This document shows positions 24,101 to 34,051 of a DNA stretch of 64,000 nt, in pieces. This DNA is from Heterotrichella gracilis. Its lineage: Eukaryota > Sar > Xanthophyceae > Tribonematales > Xanthonemataceae. The stretch covers positions 62,001 to 126,000 of the forward strand of contig JAULBX010003221.1 of assembly GCA_032358255.1 (NCBI GenBank), given 5' to 3'. The notes beneath the pieces were generated by a model. The model had not been told where the DNA came from. It worked only from the letters and a program-made list of their open reading frames with translations, and did not search any database. Every line of letters begins with the position of its first letter. The stretch's first letter is position 1. Both the position numbers and the translations under genes were made by a program.

Positions 24101-25120
24101 TCAGCACAGTTTGGCCGTAGCGGGGTGCGTTGCCTGGCGCAGTTGCAGTTATCCTCGGCTGGTCATAATAGTTGTACTGGAGGGAGTGCCGGCAGCCCTG
24201 TTGCCACTGGATTGTCAGGTTGGCTGTGTAGGCGGTTCGAGGCTTCCATGCAGGAGACTGGCAGGTGGCAGAGGTGGCGTTGGCCACCAGTGCTGTCACG
24301 GTGGAAAAAGAGCCATCCGCCGCTGTGAACATGCATTCAAGGCCTTTGGCAAACCCTGTCCCCAGGATGAAAAGAGTTGTGTTCCCTTGCGTGGGTCCTG
24401 ATAAGGGGGTGACCCGCGTGAGCCGCAGGGGCTGCACCACCCCTGACGCCAAGCTCGTGGGAAAGTAGGTAAGTTCACCTGCACGTGCCATGCACCACCA
24501 AGGGTTCAACTTTGCTGCCAACAACACGCCGGTGCCAAGCAGTAAGCAATACAACAAGGGGTTGCTAACACCATACCTGAGACAGTGACTACGGGTATGA
24601 AGGGTCCTTGCCCTGCTGGCAGCTGGCACTTCAAAGACAAGCTGGAGCTTGCAAGCGGGGTTCCCTGCGCAGCAGCTGTCTGTCAAGAACCGTTTTCTGG
24701 AGTCTAATGTGCTTTAGCCGTGCACCCAGAAGGTATGTGACACGTACAGACACTACACGTCCAGGCAGATGTGACAGTACCTGCACAACTTCTGCAGGCC
24801 ATGCCACCTCAGTGGCAGGTACCAAGGTGCAGGTGGCATTGGACGGTATCGGGGAGTTGGTTGATATGTTTATCAGCAGAGACGGCTGGTCATTAGCTAT
24901 GCAGAAAGTTTGCTGGGGCACTGTGAACGCCCTGACACTGCTCACTGCGCCTGTCAGCTGCACAGCAAGGGAGTTAGTGGAGTAAACAGCCGGTATCTGC
25001 CAGCTCATGTCAGATGCACAGAGGGAAAAACGCCTTGAGAGGCAAGGTGACGACAGGACCAACCTGGAGGTAGCACAGCGACAGAAAGACCAGCCCATAC
25101 TGTGTTGAAAGCCCTGTCAT
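15128..25120 (-). CDS. Large type I membrane protein with IPT/TIG, beta-sandwich and GCC2/GCC3-like Cys-rich domains
   Basis: Eighteen exons join without a phase conflict (about 1326 aa): 25120-25064, 24996-24781, 24664-24577, 24478-24066, 23795-23592, 22900-22727, 22326-22025, 21825-21572, 21010-20644, 20367-20223, 19742-19506, 19158-18965, 18484-18207, 17883-17599, 17358-17192, 16422-16195, 15780-15586, 15304-15128. Residues 1-19 are a signal peptide (MTGLSTQYGLVFLSLCYLQ). An IPT/TIG domain lies near 137-225 (VTPLSGPTQGNTTLFILGTG). Residues 330-480 look Calx-beta-like. Near 820-930 is a cadherin-like beta sandwich (YSPCNSSVAYHVNASYG ... LQPGVTIDLQIVVIAEDD, YHVYLTR). Residues 980-1071 are Cys-rich in the GCC2/GCC3 (ephrin-receptor-like) style (CSPGSFAPLPATEKCLPCAA). 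One TM helix spans 1231-1252, followed by RIHRKRQRLR and a 74-aa tail. N-x-S/T sites are plentiful. Probably a surface adhesion or receptor protein; the ligand is unknown and no kinase domain is present. Exon-edge copies occur in most introns. Confidence 0.8.
15385..15440 (-). repeat. Copy of the receptor gene last-exon start
   Basis: Plus-strand ggggcgcaacctcctcctgg, then agggattggggcagacgttgg, repeats 15288-15332 (ggggcaacctcctcctgcag, then gggtgagggcagacgttgg), which holds the true acceptor of the terminal exon at 15304. TTAGGGTTTGGGG units lie between the two copies. The copied acceptor has changed from CTGCAG to CTCCAG. Confidence 0.75.
15848..16015 (-). repeat. Two copies of the receptor TM-exon start, with telomere-like tracts
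   Basis: 15867-15907 (cacgggctgcgcagtgatgt, then ccagggcctgcgggcagg) repeats the true TM-exon acceptor and first codons at 15752-15787. A weaker copy is at about 15982-16015. TTTAGGG units lie at 15817-15845 and 15948-15968. Confidence 0.75.
16422..16930 (-). repeat. About 206-bp tandem repeat of exon 16 start plus intron, broken by the gap
   Basis: The unit contains the acceptor and first ~100 bp of the exon at 16422-16195 (sense protein VDTASAFNISVGDVAV) followed by about 110 bp of intron (gaagtctacattatgcagtttgg). It begins in the exon, is repeated at 16525-16640 almost perfectly, and appears again at 16839-16930 beyond the N run. Identity between the first two intron units is above 95 percent by eye, so these are recent copies. 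Confidence 0.9.
16739..16838. other. Assembly gap (100 N)
   Basis: Exactly 100 N, the usual fixed size for a gap of unknown length. It falls inside the ~206-bp tandem array, so the assembler probably failed on, or collapsed, further copies. Confidence 1.
17038..17090 (-). repeat. Decayed copy of part of the receptor exon at 17358-17192
   Basis: Plus-strand ttaccgctcagcagcacgcc, then agaggacacagtgg, follows 17267-17300 (tgccgttgagcagcacccc, then aaacgacacgatg). It lies in the next intron downstream on the sense strand, with no usable reading frame. Confidence 0.55.
17918..17970 (-). repeat. Copy of the start of the receptor Cys-rich exon
   Basis: The sense strand reads caatccttgtgcaccacctg, then tgcatctgac, echoing cagcccttctgcaccacctg in the exon at 17883-17599. 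It sits just upstream of that exon in the intron. Confidence 0.6.
18545..18680 (-). repeat. Partial second copy of the receptor beta-sandwich exon
   Basis: About 130 bp match 18484-18355 at roughly 90 percent. The sense protein would read LPDAYIIGLQPGVTINLQIV, with Asn for Asp and Thr for Ile compared with the real exon. It keeps an acceptor (ccccacag) and an open frame, but it has no donor before its sequence diverges into Pro-rich intron. It could act as a competing acceptor or alternative exon. Confidence 0.85.
19426..19468. repeat. Perfect 14-bp stem hairpin in a receptor intron
   Basis: catgcgttccagtg (19426-19439) pairs exactly with cactggaacgcatg (19455-19468) across a 15-nt loop. The right arm resembles ctggaacgcatgtaact in other introns of this gene (21480, 22390), so the motif is repeated within the gene. 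Confidence 0.9.
19868..19985 (-). repeat. Decayed copy of the receptor exon at 19742-19506
   Basis: The sense strand contains LVRRAGMDHTHLH, matching LVRRARMDHTHLA of the real exon, and an acceptor (ccccttgcag) at the expected side, but no donor. The copied block is followed by a degenerate ACCCTCAACG tract. Confidence 0.8.
20390..20455 (-). repeat. Telomere-like tract and copy of a receptor exon start
   Basis: (TTTAGGG)n at 20391-20408 is followed by ctagggaggtgctgctgctg and ttgcag, a copy of the exon acceptor region at 20353-20373 (gcagggaggcgctgctgctg, cag). This is a clean example of the copied edge and the CCCTAAA run (sense strand) being directly adjacent. Confidence 0.85.
21190..21450 (-). 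repeat. Two copies of the receptor exon 8 donor edge
   Basis: The real donor edge at 21568-21582 reads (plus) cttacctggcgggcaggtg. Similar sequence recurs at about 21411-21430 (accatacctggtgggcaag) and 21190-21207 (accatacctagcaggcaaa), both still compatible with a donor on the sense strand. The acceptor of exon 9 at 21011-21024 also contains ctggcgggcaaa. Confidence 0.6.
21440..21500. repeat. Intron segment shared with 22354-22413
   Basis: gtgcaagactgccttgtaat, then ctggctgcatcgctggaacgcatgtaact, matches gtgcaagactgcctgctgat, then ctggctgtattgctggaatgcatgtaact at 22354-22413. The two lie in different introns of the receptor gene, about 0.9 kb apart. Confidence 0.85.
22540..22690. repeat. 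AT-rich intron insert with a direct repeat
   Basis: cgctttattaatataaaggt at about 22550 recurs as cgcttcattaatataaaggt at about 22634. Between them is a short inverted repeat (gacgtgg ... ccacgtc). The base composition differs sharply from the GC-rich surroundings, so this may be a small non-autonomous insertion. Confidence 0.6.
22906..23150. repeat. Degenerate G-rich minisatellite in a receptor intron
   Basis: Units of about 18-25 bp built around gagggcctgaggggaggg and gcatgaggg recur some ten times with drift. On the sense strand this is a pyrimidine-rich CCCTC/CATGCC array. Confidence 0.7.
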
Positions 25121-25763
25121 GTCGTCACTTTTGCCAGATGCCAGTACAGGGCAGGTTCTGAAGCTGCCGGCAAGTTGAACTCCCACGTCCCATTTCACAC
25201 TTTACGTTGGCTTTGCCGCCAAAGTTCTCAGGGTGGACCAGCACTTGGCATGTGTATATGCATGCATGTCAAGTGGACCGCAAACGAAACTTGGTGCCAG
25301 CTGTGTGTATCAACGGGCCAACTTGCCCACTTGAACAGAAATTGGAGTGTGATCAAGTGTCCAAGTACACAAGCTTTGCGTCAAGAGGGTCCAGCTTTAT
25401 CCCTTTGTGACAGAATATGACTCATTCTCTCGCTCAAATATAAATGAAGCCCCTTTTTTTGTATTGTTGACATCACTCGTTACTCAACTACGGTAGAAGC
25501 CACTCGTTCACCACATATAGGCTTGTTTGTTCCCACACAAGCAGACCGAGAATAGCTGTTGGGAACGTGCACCACTATCGAGTGTTGTGTGGACGTTTTT
25601 CAATTTGTTGACTGTTGCAATGCGCGAAGTGAGGCGTGGCTGAGTGAACGCCTTACTGGTCGCTGCATGGTTTCTTTTGGATAAGACAGCTTCAAAGTTG
25701 CCCTGTTGCTCCTGGTACAATTGGCTCCCAGACACCTTGTGCTTGGGACCTAACCACACAACA
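25121..25763. other. Divergent promoter region between receptor and RNF4-like genes
   Basis: About 640 bp separate two divergent start codons. No telomere-like tract or exon copy is present. AT-rich stretches occur near 25435-25490 and could hold core promoter elements, but none is certain. Confidence 0.4.
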
Positions 25764-26653
25764 ATGGGAAGCCTGGACGAAGTAATAGTTCTGGACGACG
25801 CTTTACCGGTCCCACCATTAGCTACATCGAGGCAGGCAAGGCCCTTGGGTTGGCTATGATACTCGTGTTTCCTATCCAGAGCCACCCATGTAACGTTTCT
25901 TTCCTGTGCAGGGAACTACTACTCGGCGACGAGCTGAAGCCGGTCCATCGTCTGCCAGAGAAGCAGGTGAGGGCACTGCCAGCAGCACCTGTCTTTCACC
26001 TTGCCGCCTCTCTCAAGTTCCCTACCAGCTTTTGTTGTCAACTTTTACTATATGCATGCATTCCTTGCAGGGCTACGAAGTGGACCCACACCCACAAGTC
26101 GTAGGGCCAATCGCCAGGTAAGCTCACTCACTGTGGCTGTGCTTCCTGCTGTTCACTGCACCTGCTGTGCATTGAACACTAGTGTCTAGACGTCTCAGAT
26201 GTGCATGCACTTGACAGGGTGGTCCCCCAGTTGTGGACTTGACAGAGGATAGCCCTGAGGATAATGGAGTGGTGTTGCTATCTACCAGTCCTGCTGTGCA
26301 AGCCGGCACCAAAAGGAGGCGAAGCCAATCTAACAACAGGCCTGCGGTGTCACCACCAGCTAAGCCCGCGGAAGTGAAGTGCGCAATCTGTCTGGATACA
26401 GCAAAAGGGCTGGCCTGCCCTCCTTGCGGGTAAGTAGAGTGGCTCTCAGCTGGTGGGCTACCTTGCAGCTTGTGCCTTGTGACAAACTCGTGTGATAGTT
26501 TGCAGCTTGTTCCCAGCAAGCCTGTGTGTTGTGTTTTGCAGGCACGTGTTTTGTTGGGAGTGCCTGACGGCAGCAGTCAAGGAGCAGAAGAAGTGCCCAA
26601 CATGTAGAAGAGCAGTCCGAGCGAACCAAATCCACAGAATATTTCTCAATTGA
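25764..26653 (+). CDS. RNF4-like SUMO-targeted ubiquitin ligase (C3HC4 RING)
   Basis: Five exons (25764-25808, 25912-25966, 26071-26117, 26218-26429, 26542-26653) give 156 aa. The last four joins are well supported. The first donor (CCG|gtccca) is weak and was chosen because it keeps phase and leaves no stop; GAA|gtaata six codons in is another option. The N-terminal half has SUMO-interaction-type motifs, VIVLDD (about 7-12), VVDLTED (54-60) and VVLL (67-70), around a basic stretch (TRRRAEAG). A C3HC4 RING fills about 104-147 (CAICLD ... CPPCGHVFCWECL ... CPTCRRAV), and the protein stops about 10 residues later (HRIFLN). SIMs then a C-terminal RING is the layout of RNF4/STUbL enzymes, which ubiquitylate poly-SUMO proteins in the nucleus for genome maintenance. 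That role is inferred from layout. No exon-edge copies were noticed in its short introns. Confidence 0.82.
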
Positions 26654-29182
26654 ACCCGATTTTTCCTCCCTTCTACCCTGCAATGCTGCTGGGTGAAGTG
26701 TGAGACTTGGAGGCAGGCTATGTCACCCTCAGTGGACACTGTGAACTTTCTTGAAGTAATTATTGCTTGTACGTGTTCGTCTGGAATTTTGAATTCGTGT
26801 GCATTGTGGTACTATCAGCGCAAGTCATCTCAAATGCGTCCACTGCTACCCATATAGGGTGTTTGTGCCCGCAACTGTTTGAGAACAGAATTTATCTTTT
26901 ATTGCATCTGCTTGGACTGGTCAGGTCCATTCATGAGGCACTTTTCTAATTTGCCCATTCTTTTCAAGGACTAGCATTACCGCATAACCCGCCGTCACTT
27001 TGCCAGAGTGGACCAACCTCTGCCATCCAGGTTCCTGTTGATGCGTGAATGTCTTTCAGTACAAGTCAACTGGCCAGTGACTGAACCAGGCAAGGCAGCC
27101 CAGTGGGGTCGTTTTGAAACCTCAATTGCTGCACAGTTGTTCCCAAATAAATGTCGGGCTGGAGCAGGGGAATATCCCGGGATGCACTTGCGGTGTGGAG
27201 TTGAGGTGGTGGTGCCATCACAAGAATGGATCTCTAGTAGTTGGTATCATGCAAAGTCCGCACTATCCCCACTACCAGGTGAACTGGGCAGTGTTGAACG
27301 GGCACTGTTGACAGCCAAAATGCATACATGTAGCTGCAAAGGGCTGCTGCATGCCTGGTTGTCCCTGGAGAGCTCTGTCTGAGGGCTTTGCCAGGAGGAG
27401 CATAGTAAGAGCGATAGTAAGAGCGTTGACTACTCTGACAAAACGTTGACAAACGTTGGCGTTGCTTGGGCTTTTTCTGCCTGGGCCTTTCTGCCTGTGG
27501 GCCACGATACAGGGTCGTAATCATCGTGGCCATTCTGCGGCGGAAAATGCCTTGCATTGCAGCAACGTTAGCAGAGAGGTCGGGAGTTGATTTCACTGGA
27601 AAGGGAATTACGCCCGTGGAAGACGGCCTTTCAAATGTAGATTTGGTCGATCTCTGTGGGGTGCCGCGGGGACAGAAGGTCGCCGCTTGGTATCCTTGCA
27701 GGTTTTCGTTCCCCTCACAAAAGCCTTCAGCTTGCCATTTTGCCCAACAAACATCACAGAAGGACAAGGACTTCAATATAAGGTATGCCCTGTGCCTTGC
27801 CAGTCCTACCGAAGTGTCCTGTGCCGCGCTTCTCGTCACTAACCTACGAACGTTCCACCCGTAGGAATCCCCCGCCACCAACATTCCATCGCTACAGCCT
27901 GGTGCCCACAAGGTGCGTTCCGCAACCAAATTGAACCCTTCATGTGACAGGATCTGGAGATTGTGGGGTAGGATCGTAGTTGTATCCACTTGACCTCCCT
28001 CGGAAGCCACTAGCCGCTGCATTTCCTTGCTGGGCGTTGCCACACCGGGAGGAGGGTGGCCACATTCGGTTGACCCTTACACGCCCTGCTCTCACAGCAC
28101 TGGTCACGCGAAAGCGATACTTTGCAGCCGTTAAGGGCTTTCCGGCGTTTTATAGCTCGAAAGCTGTCCCCGTCTAGTGCTGCACCTAGGTATCCTGGGC
28201 GTGATGTGATGTCGGCGCTGGCAGGTGGTCCTCGCCGAGACGACACTGTCTGCCGTAGCTGTGGTTTGCAGTCGTTTAAGCCGAAACGGGGTGCGTTATC
28301 CACTGGATGCAGTGAAGCCGTGCTGCCCATTTGCAGCGATTCCGAGTTTGCACGAGGAAAACCTGAGTAACCGATGGCGGGTGCTATACCAGGGTGTTTC
28401 GGAAGGCACGGCGTGATGCCAAAATCTTCTTGTTCATGCCCGATACAGTGGATACACACGTTTCAAACCGAAAGCCCGAAAGCCTGACTGGTTAGTGAGG
28501 CCGAATGCAGAAGCCCGCCAAGGGCCCCCTAGTCGTGACCACACCCCACCGATAACGTTTTTTTCCACGTCGGGTGCATGACGTAAGGTGACTGCATGAG
28601 CGGCATAAGAACGACTTGTGTGCGCTAGCGCTGCTGGTACCTTCGCGACTGTCACAGATGATGGTGCTTGCATTGGTGACGCACTCTTGCTGGCTGAATG
28701 TCGTCACTGTCGCCGTCAACTGGTTTCTCGCATGCCACACTATCCGAATCCGAAGGGTAGCGATACTTTTCGAATTTCCCTGAACTTTGCGACGGGATAA
28801 AATGGGGAGCACGAAAGTGCGGTAAGCGGCACGACTGGTTGGCCACCATCTGCCACACTGGAAACAGTGTCAGTTAAGCCTTGGCGCTAGGACTGGGGTG
28901 AGGCATACCCAGACATGCTAACCTGGCTTCAAAGCTGGAAAGCAAATACTTACTTACACTATCCGAAGCAGATGCACGGCTACGTTGACGAAAACGACCA
29001 CACAAACTGTGGGCAGCTCCCCCCATCGCACACCTGCCTTGATATACTCTGTGCTGCACCGGTAGCAGAAGCCCTTTCTTCCTGCCTATTAGGGGTAAAC
29101 CCATGCCTACCAACTCCCTAACCACCTGATTTCCTCCTTCCTGTAGGCACCATTGCCCCCACCCCACCCAAACGCCCACACC
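26654..29182. other. 2.5-kb intergenic region, possible decayed mobile element
   Basis: No gene is supported. A minus-strand frame stays open for 269 codons (27234-28043) without any recognised domain and could be a transposon remnant; it includes CDVCWAKWQAEGFC, a Cys-containing stretch. A segment at 28837-28925 recurs in diverged form at 31611-31697, which fits an old repeat family. The last ~150 bp are the 5' region of the first aquaporin. Confidence 0.4.
28837..28925. repeat. Dispersed repeat, related to 31611-31697
   Basis: tggttggccaccatctgcca, then cactg, followed after an offset by ggtgaggca and ctaacctgg, matches tggttggctactatctgcca, then tactg, ggtgaggca and tcacctgg at 31611-31697. 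The two copies are diverged and lie in the intergenic regions on either side of the first aquaporin gene. Confidence 0.55.
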
Positions 29183-30844
29183 ATGGCGCTGAAAGACACC
29201 TCCATCAGCGTGAAGGCTGTACTGGCCGAGTTCATGGCCATGACGCTGTTCGTCTACATTGGCTGCGGGACTGCAACCTTTGAGTCTCACCCCAAGACGT
29301 GGAACTTTGCCAACGACGGCCAGAACCTGGGAAATAAAAATAATGCGGTCATTGACGGTGCGTACACCCTGCACTACAAGGACGAATCTTACAGCTCTGT
29401 ATTGCTCGAGCTGGGTTGTATGAAGGCGGTGTCAGCAGTGGCTGCCTTGCCAAGCTCGCTCATCCTAGTGTGCTTCTATAAGCAATGCACCCTTGCTGAC
29501 TGGAAGGCTGTGTTGCTGCAGCTGTCGAGAAAGTGAACGACAACCTCCTCACCTGGGGCTCATGGGCAGTCACAACCGCCCTGGCGTTTGGCATGGCCAT
29601 CATGGTACGCCATTTTGAGTTCGGTTGTAAGGGTTATTTAACCTGACCAAAAGTTGCTCTGGCCTTGCACCATGCATCCAGCAGACTATTTTCTCACACA
29701 ACGAACACAGCCCCTGGAATGCCCATGTTTGTTCTACAAGCTACAGCTTGCATACCCATCGTGCCACGCCTGCTCTCAGCAGTCCTTGTGTATGCCACAT
29801 CAACTTTTTAGGATGTTAGGGTATCATGCTTAGGGTTTTCACCACCACGCCCTGCTTATCCCGTGCAGGTCCTTGTGTACGCCACTGCCCACCACAGCGG
29901 CGGCCACATCAACTGCGCAGTGACCCTCACACTGGCCCTGGTGGGCGCATGCCCCCCGCTGCAAGCCATTGCTAACGTGCTGGCACAGCTGGCAGGGTCA
30001 GTGCTGGGCGCCGGGCTGCTGTACGCAACCACTCCAAATGCCTCTACCAGCTCGCTGGTGAGTGAACCCTTCCAAACCCGAGAGGAGGGTTTTGCTGCGT
30101 TGTTGCAATAACTGGAACTTGCCACGGCGTGCCATTTTTTTAGTGTTGCTAGCCAGGATCACAACTGGATTGCTGACCTGTTGCGGGTCCACTTTGTGTC
30201 CAACCTGTTCTCCTGGCTGCCCAATTGGCCGTGCCCGCCAAATGGTTGCTGCAGCTGAGCAAGCATCAATTATGCTGCACATGGCCTGCCTGCCAGGTGA
30301 ACTTATTGAAGCCCTTCACCCCGTACCCCGTGCTGCGCCCTTGAAACCTAAACATCACACCTGTGAGAACGCTGTGTCCTAGAACCCCACACCCTATACC
30401 CGTGCTGATTCGCCAGAACCCTAAACCCTTAACTCTAAACCCCACCCGGGTGCTGTGCAGGGCGCCAACTCCCTGGCTCCCAAGGTGTCTGTCGGCAACG
30501 CCTTCTGCGGCGAGATCGTGATGACCTTTGTGCTGTGCATCGTGGTGCTGGAGACAGCTGTCAACCCCAAGTCAATTGCAAAGAACCTGGCCCCTGTCCC
30601 CATCGGCTTTGCTGTCTTCTGCGCCCATGCAGTGCTGCTGCCCATCGACGGCTGCTCCATCAACCCCACCCGCTCCTTCGGCCCTGCACTGATCGCCGGC
30701 ATCTGGGAACACTTCTACATCTTTGCGTTTGCCCCCCTGATTGGCGCCATCCTGGCAGCAGGCGTGCACTACGTGTTCAAGACGGAGTTTGGAAAGAAGC
30801 CCGCTGCTCAGGCAGCAGTTGACGAGGAGCCCACCAAGGTGTAG
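29183..30844 (+). CDS. PIP-like aquaporin (MIP family), paralogue 1
   Basis: Channel of the major intrinsic protein family, predicted to move water or small neutral solutes across a membrane. Exons 29183-29357, 29522-29604, 29869-30057 and 30461-30844 give 276 aa with all phases matching. Six TM helices and both half-helix loops are recognisable (AVLAEFMAMTLFVYIGCGTA for helix 1; the last part follows plant PIPs, VPIGFAVFCAHAVLLPIDG). Both signature boxes differ from NPA: NCA at 101-103 (HINCAVTL) and NPT at 217-219 (INPTRSFGPA). The selectivity-filter Arg (220) and the helix 5 His (205) are kept. The C-terminus is charged (KKPAAQAAVDEEPTKV). Paralogue 2 lies 3.2 kb downstream with identical exon structure. 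Telomere-like tracts flank the exon 4 acceptor, an exon 3 copy lies in intron 2, and exon-end copies follow the stop. Confidence 0.92.
29772..29812 (+). repeat. Copy of the aquaporin 1 exon 3 start in intron 2
   Basis: cagcagtccttgtgtatgcc, then acatcaac, repeats the exon 3 acceptor and codons at 29866-29915 (gcaggtccttgtgtacgcc ... cacatcaac) with an internal deletion. It is followed by ttagggtatcatgcttaggg, a degenerate telomere-like sequence. Confidence 0.7.
30392..30446 (+). repeat. CCCTAAA-type tract before aquaporin 1 exon 4
   Basis: Degenerate accctaaacccttaactcta and aacccc units end 15 bp before the exon 4 acceptor at 30460. The same arrangement is present before exon 4 of paralogue 2 (35760-35818). 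Confidence 0.85.
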
Positions 30845-31050
30845 GGTACCCTAAACCCTAGCGAGGAGGAGGCCACCGGAGGTGTAGAGCCACCGCTGCA
30901 CAACTACAAGATGAGGCGCAGACCAGGTGAATGGTGCACAAGTCTGGGTTGAGGTGCCTGTCAAGGCGAAAAGGTGGTTGCAAGTACGTTTTTCAAGGAG
31001 CCGTTTCAAGGGTTCAGCCAATAGTACCACCGCTTGTAGCCCACCAAGGT
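30845..31050 (+). repeat. Two copies of the aquaporin 1 C-terminal codons after the stop
   Basis: After taccctaaaccctagc, the text gaggaggaggccaccgga, ggtgtag (30862-30884) and later gtagcccaccaaggtgtag (31017-31052) repeat gaggagcccaccaaggtgtag at 30826-30844. The copied stop codon is kept. Confidence 0.7.
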
Positions 31051-31052
31051 GT

Positions 31053-34051
31053 AGACGGGCTTTGGCGGTGACAGCTCTATACGAACGAGGAGCCTGTGAG
31101 AACGATGGATACCAGTGAGAGGAGCACAAGCGCAGCCTGTGAGTGGTGTTGCAGCGCTTCAACATTTGCAACATTTCTTTTACAGGGTTGGGGTGGGATG
31201 CAAGCAAGTACTGCAAAACTGCACTTGCATTTTGGTACCAGTTTGCTCGTGATATCTTGCATTCTTATATAAATATTTCACCAGAAACTGTGACCCTGTA
31301 GCGTCAGAATTCCCCTCCATGACAATGACAGTATTCCCTTCCATAACGGTGAACTGAACAGGACTGTCTGATTCCTCCCTGCACAATAACACTTTTCCCC
31401 ACCACCTCCTGACCAACAGGGTTTTCGTAGCGCCCCAGAGCTTTTACTGTGGCCACGTCGTATTTATTACCACCAATGCCATGGCATTGGCCACATAGTA
31501 TGGGTCATACTGTATGACCCACTGTATGCAGCACCAAGGCACACACACGGCAGCAGATGGCCACTGCTTATCGCCTTAGAATGTACTTTAAAACCGACTA
31601 GCACAACAACTGGTTGGCTACTATCTGCCATACTGTGACAGCTGGCAAGCATTGACTTAGTGCGGTGAGGCAGCCCAGCAATTCTCACCTGGCCAAGAGG
31701 GTGGGGGTGGGAAGGCCGCTAGTAGACGCATGATTGCCATGCAACACAGACCTGCAGAGGAGCTGCCTGTCACAACCATTGACGATTGCCCGGTGAACAA
31801 CACCTTGAAGGATCCGGCAAGCTTGTGGTGGATGGCCCAAGAGTGCTGCTAATACTGCTGGCTGCCAAGGTGTGCAGCAAAGCAGGCGCCTTGTCAGGCA
31901 GAAGGGTAGGGTTGCTGCAGACTTTGCCAAAAAGGTCCTGTGGACTCCACATCGAAGCCATGACTACCCAACAGCTTGGCAGTATTAACCAAAACAGAAC
32001 GGATCCCATGCTGTGGCGACAATGGCGTTCGCCACACCGTGGCACATTGCGACGGGAATATTCGACTGTAACACACAGGGGCTCAAACAAGTATGGCTGT
32101 TCGTATGCATGCACTCCCATGCATGCATCACCCTCTGTACTGCACCGGATGTGGAGTCTAAAGGCACGAAGGCACTACACCATCGGGTCGTCATGCCACA
32201 CCGTTGCCACATGAAACCACTGTGCAGCAAGCCCCGTGCTGTTGGGGGTATCCCCACATGTTACACACGTTACACAAGGAGGGGTGCCACGGCAGTGGTT
32301 GGGACTATTGGGTTGGGGGGTCTGTCGGTCTGTCCGAGTATTTGCCTCGCTTGCCTGTCGGCAGTCGGCAGTGGGCGCTATAAAAACTTGACTTGGTACA
32401 CTTTCTCGCAGCCACCTACGCAATCTGACACTGGATCTTGGAAAGGGCGTCGCCAGGTGGGTGTTGTAGGACCCTGACACAGATGCATGCATGCTTCCCA
32501 CTACCGTCAACAAACTGCCCCACGCCAAACCGTGAGGGAATCCTCAACATCCACTGTTCCTGCCTTCACCCTCCCTGCTCTAAGTTTGCGGGTTTGCCGA
32601 GTGTCTACGGTGCACGAATCGAGCTGTGTTTTTCAACTGGAAGGTCACTGTCGCACGCCACCTCAAGTTGCTGACCAATGCTTATGTGCACATGTAGGAC
32701 GGCAACCAACCTCCAGGCTGCAACTCGACCTTCCCCAGACAGGTGCGTGGTATTGCATCTTTTGGGCGCATTTTGCAGACCGCGTCGGGAAAATGCAGTG
32801 TTGGTGTGTAGTTCTGGTCGTACGCATCGCCCAACAGAAACCACATGTGTACAAGGTTCCGAAACCGCCGCCACGTCATTGTTACCAGCCTGCGACAGGC
32901 ACATCATCCACAGCTCATTCCTCCCGATGCCAATGCGTTTGGTTTGACGGGCAATAGCACGACCGTGCAGCCTGCTTTGCCTCCCGACCATGCTTCGGCC
33001 AACCATCGACGTCATCAGATACCTGCTGGCACCAGCAGCAGTTGCCAAGATAGGCGCTGAGCTCAAACCGTGGTGCAGCGTACTACGTTTCTGCACAGGT
33101 GGAACGTAACTACATATTTTTTCAGGCATTGTAAGCAGATGTTGTCGGCAAGCTCGTAGAACTGGTCTTTACTGGTTGCTCGGGCTGACGTCACTGGCAA
33201 TCGCAAAGGGCAGACGCATGTGGGCACATGGCCACCAATTGCAGGCCACCATTGCAACGGTGGCCTGCACGCTTTCTGCTATATTGTTTTCATTGTTGCG
33301 ATGTAGTCTTAAAAATGACAGAAATCTCCCAAGTCGTGAAAGTCACAAGTTGCTTGCCGGGGTCTGTTGTGTGTGTGTACCCTAGCTAGTGCCATGCCCT
33401 GCTGCAGCACAGTGCCTTGCACGTGCAGCCAATTCTGCCAAAGGGCGGTGTTAAAGTCAGGTGAAGGTTTTACCTGCCACTGGCACAAGCTTGTTAGTTA
33501 ACTGATTAGCAGGGCTGTGATTGGGCCGTTTCTAGCTGTGGTCAAGGTGGTATACGCTCTATACCCTCCACCCAGGTAGGCACATTTGCAATGCCTGACA
33601 GGGTAGACAAGCACGCGCGCAGTGGTTGGAGCCGCAGGGTATGCACACCTGTTGTATCCTTGTACCCTTACCTTGTCCCATTGTGCCATGTTAGGAAACA
33701 TCGCACACAAACGCGGTCTGTAAGCGTATACATCATCTTTGAACACATTGCCATGGTTTGCTAATGTTCAGGTGCGCCCATAGGCGCCATCAAATGCCAG
33801 CGTCAAGTCAGGGCCAGTGAGGGGCCAGTAAAGAACAATGCATCACTAGTTCTATCATAACTGCCTCATTTCCTGCTGTAAAGCCGGTGGTACTTCCTAC
33901 ACTAATCACCCACTATGCCCCTGCAGGCCATCCTACATACCACAAAGACAGCTTCCACCCGCTGCCGCGCACCTACTAACACCACCTACACAATCCGCAC
34001 CCGCCCCTCTCCGGAACCCCCCTGCCCCAGTCCCTGCCCCTGCCTTTCGCC
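31053..34051. other. 3-kb spacer between the two aquaporin genes
   Basis: No gene is supported. It holds the second copy of the dispersed repeat (31611-31697), a short palindrome (gggtcatactgtatgaccc, 31503-31521) and several open but featureless frames at 32.5-33.1 kb. These may be old mobile-element debris. The last 200 bp are C-rich and lead into paralogue 2. Confidence 0.4.

Noticed and set aside
27234-28043. Minus-strand open frame of 269 codons
   Set aside because: No recognisable domain, ordinary base use, and other frames nearby are also open. A piggyBac-like Cys motif was considered but the spacing does not match. Left as possible element debris.
32605-33129. Minus-strand 174-codon frame between the aquaporins
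   Set aside because: No domain and no splice context. Neighbouring frames are equally open.
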